DNA of 53,345 bases from Pseudomonadota bacterium. GTDB lineage: Bacteria; Myxococcota_A; Polyangia; Polyangiales; Polyangiaceae. Location: assembly GCA_023402175.1 (NCBI GenBank), contig JAEXCN010000185.1, forward strand, positions 1-53,345, read 5' to 3'. The notes under the pieces are model-generated. The model did no database searches and was not told the origin of the DNA. It saw nothing but the letters and a program-made list of their open reading frames with translations. Of this stretch, positions 50,547-53,345 are shown piece by piece. The translations under genes were made by a program, and so were the position numbers. Each line of letters begins with the position of its first letter. Positions within the stretch are counted from its first letter, which is position 1.

Positions 50547-53071
50547 TGTCGACACACGACGAGGGGCAGCGCTCATCCGCGAGCGCGTCAGGGGACGAGC
50601 GCACGGCGGAAGCGCACGACCCGAGCGCACCGTCGCGTGCGGGCGAGAAGGCCGTGTCCGCGCGCCCGCGATGGGCGACGGAGGACGTCGATCAGCCCTG
50701 GAGCATCGGCGAGGCGATCGGCGTCGCGATGCGCGCCATCCGCGGGCACTTCTTCTCGCTGACGATCCCGCTCCTCGTCGTCACGATCGTCGGCACCGCG
50801 CTCAGCGCGGCGCCGGCCGTCATGGCCGTGCTCACGTACGGCCTCAAGGCCCTGCTCGGCACGCCGAGCGCGAGCGCATTCGGGGTGACGCCCGCGCCGG
50901 CCATTCCGCCTGCCACGGCAGCCGGCGGCATCGCGCTCATGGCGCTCATGATGCTCGCGACGTGGGCAATCGGCGGCTCGGTCCTCGCCGAGGCCGCCCT
51001 CGCCGCGATCCGCGACGAGCGCGTCCCGGACGGGCGCATCGGTCGAGCGATCCGTCGTGCGCCGAAGCTCCTGGCCTGGCAGATCCTCTTTTTGCTCGTC
51101 GTCGCCGCGCTGCCGGCGCTCGTCCTCGGGCTACCCGCCCTCCTTGCTCGGCTGCAAAACGAGCCGGAGACGCACGGGATCTGGGACCTCGCCGGCATCG
51201 TCCCGCCCCTGTTCATCGCGATCGGTTACTTCGTGACGTTCAGCTGGGCTCCCTTCTTCATGGTGGACGAAAACGCCTCGTTCTTCGTCGCCATGCGGAA
51301 GAGCTGGCGTGCGTCGAAGCAGTACCTCGGGAACATCTTCCTCTACTTCGTGGCGCTCGCGCCGATCGCGCTCATCATCGTCGCGCCGGTCGTCGGCGTC
51401 ATCGCGCAGGCGTTCATCTGGCTCGGCCTCGCCTACGGCTACGTGCGTGCGACCGGGCGAAACGATCTGCCCTGGTACACGGCCGAGTTCGCGAGCCGTT
51501 CGATCCGCACCTTCCTCAAGGTGACGCTCCTCGCGCTGGCCCTCGTCGCCGGCGGGCTCATCTTCATCGTGAAGGGCTTGCCGAGCGCGCGCGGGACCGC
51601 CTGGACGCTCCAGGATACGATCATCCGCGCCTCCGCGATCCTCTCCTCGGTCGCGGTCATCATCGTCGTCCTCGCGCTGCTCCTCCCCTACATGCTCGAT
51701 CGCCTGGAGGGGCGCCGCTTCACGTCGTTCGTCGCCGCGCGCCACGTGCGCTCGCAGAAGAGCGGCTTCCTCACCGTCATCAGCGTGCTCTCGATCTGCG
51801 GCGTCGCGATCTCGTCGTGCGCGCTCTCGAGCGTCGTCAGCGTCATGGGCGGCTTCAGCCAGGATCTCAAGCGCAAGATCCTCGGCAACAACGCGCACAT
51901 CGTCATCGACACGACCGCCGCGACGCCGTGGGACGACTACGACGCGACGCTCAACGCCGTCCGCAAAGTCCCCGGCGTCATCGGTGCCACGCCCGTCGTC
52001 CACGGCGAGGTCATGGCCTCGAGCGCGTCGAACCTCGCGGGCGTCGTCGTCACGGGCATCGATCCGTCGAGCATCAACGACGTCATCGACCTGAAGCACA
52101 ACATCGAGGTAGGAAAGATGGACTACCTCGAGCACCCCGAGAAGCTGACGAAGCTCCCGCCGGACGAGGTGATCGGCATCGGCCCCGGCGGTGAGGCCTA
52201 CTACAAGGGCTCGGAGCTGCCGTCGCTGCAGGACGATCTCGATCCCGACGTCCGCGCGGTGATCGTCAACAAGCCCGATCGGCCCGGCATCATCCTCGGA
52301 CGCGAGCTCGCGAAGACGCTGCACGTCTACGTCGGCGACGAGATCACGCTCGTCTCGCCGCTCGGCGATCTCGGGCCGATGGGGATCATGCCGCGCACGA
52401 AGCGCTTCCGCGTGGCCGCGATCTTCTACAGCGGCATGTACGAGTACGACGCGATGAGCGTCTACACGATGCTCGATCAGGCGCAGGAGTACTTCGTCAC
52501 CGACGGGAAGATCAGCGCGATCGACGTGAAGGTGGAGGACGCCGAGGGCGCCGACCGGGTCACCCCGGCCGTGTCCGCCGCCGTCAATCGACCGGAGCTC
52601 CGGATCCGCGACTGGCGCGAGATCAACAAGAACCTGTTCAGCGCGCTGAAGCTCGAGAGGTTCGCGACGTTCATCATCCTCTCGATCGCGATCATGGTCG
52701 CGAGCTTCTGCATCGTCTGCACGCTGCTCTTGATGGTGACCGAGAAGGGAAAGGAGATCGCCATCCTCAAGGCCATCGGCGCCAGCGACGGATCGATCCT
52801 CCGCACCTTCATGATCGAAGGCATCATCATCGGCGGCATCGGCACCGTCTTCGGCGTCGTCACGGGCCTCGGCTTGTGCACCGGCCTCAAGTGGTTCGGC
52901 CTGCGGCTCGATCCGGACGTCTATTACATCGATCGCCTGCCCATCAGCGTGAACGGCTGGGACTTCCTCACGGTCGCCGTCGCCGCGCTGACGATCTGCA
53001 CGCTCTCCACCGTCTACCCAGCCTACGCCGCGTCGCGACTCAGGCCGGTCGACGGCCTGCGCTACGAGTGA
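50546..53071 (+). CDS. LolC/E-type FtsX permease fused to an N-terminal membrane domain
   Basis: In this 841-residue membrane protein, residues about 390-841 form a lipoprotein-releasing LolC/LolE-like permease. It has 'FVAARHVRSQKSGFLTVISV', a large periplasmic domain, and the FtsX core 'FATFIILSIAIMVASFCIVC', 'EKGKEIAILKAIGASDGSIL', 'IEGIIIGGIGTVFG' and 'YPAYAASRLRPVDGLRYE'. Residues about 50-385 are a separate polytopic domain with six or so predicted helices that usual LolC/E proteins (about 400 residues) do not have. It probably moves lipoproteins from the inner membrane to LolA; the LolD ATPase is not inside the window. The start overlaps the lysS stop. Confidence 0.88.
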   Translation: MSTHDEGQRSSASASGDERTAEAHDPSAPSRAGEKAVSARPRWATEDVDQPWSIGEAIGVAMRAIRGHFFSLTIPLLVVTIVGTALSAAPAVMAVLTYGLKALLGTPSASAFGVTPAPAIPPATAAGGIALMALMMLATWAIGGSVLAEAALAAIRDERVPDGRIGRAIRRAPKLLAWQILFLLVVAALPALVLGLPALLARLQNEPETHGIWDLAGIVPPLFIAIGYFVTFSWAPFFMVDENASFFVAMRKSWRASKQYLGNIFLYFVALAPIALIIVAPVVGVIAQAFIWLGLAYGYVRATGRNDLPWYTAEFASRSIRTFLKVTLLALALVAGGLIFIVKGLPSARGTAWTLQDTIIRASAILSSVAVIIVVLALLLPYMLDRLEGRRFTSFVAARHVRSQKSGFLTVISVLSICGVAISSCALSSVVSVMGGFSQDLKRKILGNNAHIVIDTTAATPWDDYDATLNAVRKVPGVIGATPVVHGEVMASSASNLAGVVVTGIDPSSINDVIDLKHNIEVGKMDYLEHPEKLTKLPPDEVIGIGPGGEAYYKGSELPSLQDDLDPDVRAVIVNKPDRPGIILGRELAKTLHVYVGDEITLVSPLGDLGPMGIMPRTKRFRVAAIFYSGMYEYDAMSVYTMLDQAQEYFVTDGKISAIDVKVEDAEGADRVTPAVSAAVNRPELRIRDWREINKNLFSALKLERFATFIILSIAIMVASFCIVCTLLLMVTEKGKEIAILKAIGASDGSILRTFMIEGIIIGGIGTVFGVVTGLGLCTGLKWFGLRLDPDVYYIDRLPISVNGWDFLTVAVAALTICTLSTVYPAYAASRLRPVDGLRYE

Positions 53072-53245
53072 GCATGCCCGTCATTCGTCAGGCCGAACGC
53101 AGCATCGGACGCGCGACGGACGCTCCGCAGTCCACGAGAGAGTCCACGAAATCGACAGGGTGAACATCTCTCGAGCGAATGCGCAGTCGCAGCGATGAAG
53201 CCCTTTCGAGAAGAAGACTAACAGGGAGACATAAGACAGGGAGCC
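53072..53245. other. gene-free stretch between permease gene and SRP RNA
   Basis: I see no supported gene. It would hold the 3' flank of the minus-strand SRP RNA; no clear terminator is visible. Confidence 0.3.
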
Positions 53246-53340
53246 GAGAGGGAGGGGCCTTGCTTCGGTTCCGACCTGGCCCCTCGTCGCCTCTCGCAAA
53301 ACGCTTTCGCGTTTTGCTCGCAAATTTGAGCCTCCCTCTC
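53246..53340 (-). ncRNA. ffs: probable SRP RNA (4.5S)
   Basis: On the minus strand the core reads GAGGGGCCAGGTCGGAACCG then AAGCAAGGCCCCTC. This is the SRP domain IV hairpin: a GC stem (GAGGGGCC/GGCCCCTC), the asymmetric loop with 5' CAGG and 3' AGCA, and a 3-bp apical stem UCG/CGA. An outer arm CGAGAGG/CCTCTCG extends the helix, and GAGAGGGAG/CTCCCTCTC could close the whole element. The apical loop would be GAAC rather than GGAA. A second hairpin GCAAAACGC-GAAA-GCGTTTTGC lies on the 5' side. The ends are estimated from pairing. Confidence 0.65.
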
Positions 53341-53345
53341 ATCCG

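Noticed and set aside
53290..53318. GCAAAACGC-GAAA-GCGTTTTGC hairpin as a separate terminator
   Set aside because: No U-run on either strand and it sits within the probable SRP RNA.
1..53345. CRISPR arrays, insertion sequences, phage genes or tRNA genes
   Set aside because: I saw no regularly spaced short repeats, no transposase or integrase motifs and no convincing tRNA cloverleaf by eye; a covariance scan was not possible.

Overview
The window is high-GC DNA that reads like a Myxococcota chromosome, most likely Polyangia (Labilithrix/Polyangium type). The clues are many Cys-rich and beta-propeller lipoproteins, 'SDVWAVG' and RCC1 repeats, IgGFc-binding-domain proteins, an MbnP/MbnH pair, Uma2-type proteins and frequent GTG/TTG starts. 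The taxonomic call is inference from protein style only.

The dominant structure is an eight-gene cassette present in three complete copies, with a fourth reduced to a scar. Gene order is identical in each: (1) exported protein with a conserved Cys pair and a C-terminal barrel-like half, (2) ECF sigma factor, (3) single-pass membrane protein that is probably the anti-sigma factor, (4) Cys-rich lipoprotein with CGACG repeats, (5) and (6) two SDVW-repeat propeller lipoproteins, (7) RCC1-repeat lipoprotein, (8) IgGFc-binding-domain lipoprotein. Genes 4 to 7 each overlap the start of the next gene, by 4 nt or, at the 6/7 junction of A and B, by 26 nt; only 7/8 of cassette C is separated. Cassette A is 2056-11510 (+), B is 15169-24565 (-), C is 30111-39817 (+). 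Scar D (45350-47195, -) joins gene 1 directly to the last part of gene 8.

Layout: 1-2055 a stand-alone Cys-rich lipoprotein; 2.06-11.5 kb cassette A; 11.5-15.1 kb a zinc-ribbon/HhH protein, the mbnP-mbnH pair and a broken Uma2-like gene; 15.2-24.6 kb cassette B; 24.7-30.0 kb a LysR regulator divergent from leuABCD; 30.1-39.8 kb cassette C; 39.8-42.9 kb a large beta-propeller lipoprotein; 42.9-47.4 kb a debris zone with a Uma2 gene, an Rv0078B/Rv0078A-like toxin-antitoxin pair whose toxin has an in-frame stop, a DUF1554-like pseudogene, scar D and two small relics of nearby genes; 47.4-53.1 kb a cytochrome P450, lysS and a fused LolC/E-type permease; at the right edge, on the minus strand, a probable SRP (4.5S) RNA.

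Working model (inference): each ECF sigma factor, held by its membrane partner, switches on a co-translated set of five lipoproteins that could form a surface assembly made of Cys-rich, beta-propeller and IgGFc-type modules. The amplification, inversion and decay of the set suggest a variable surface system. I know of no described system with this composition.
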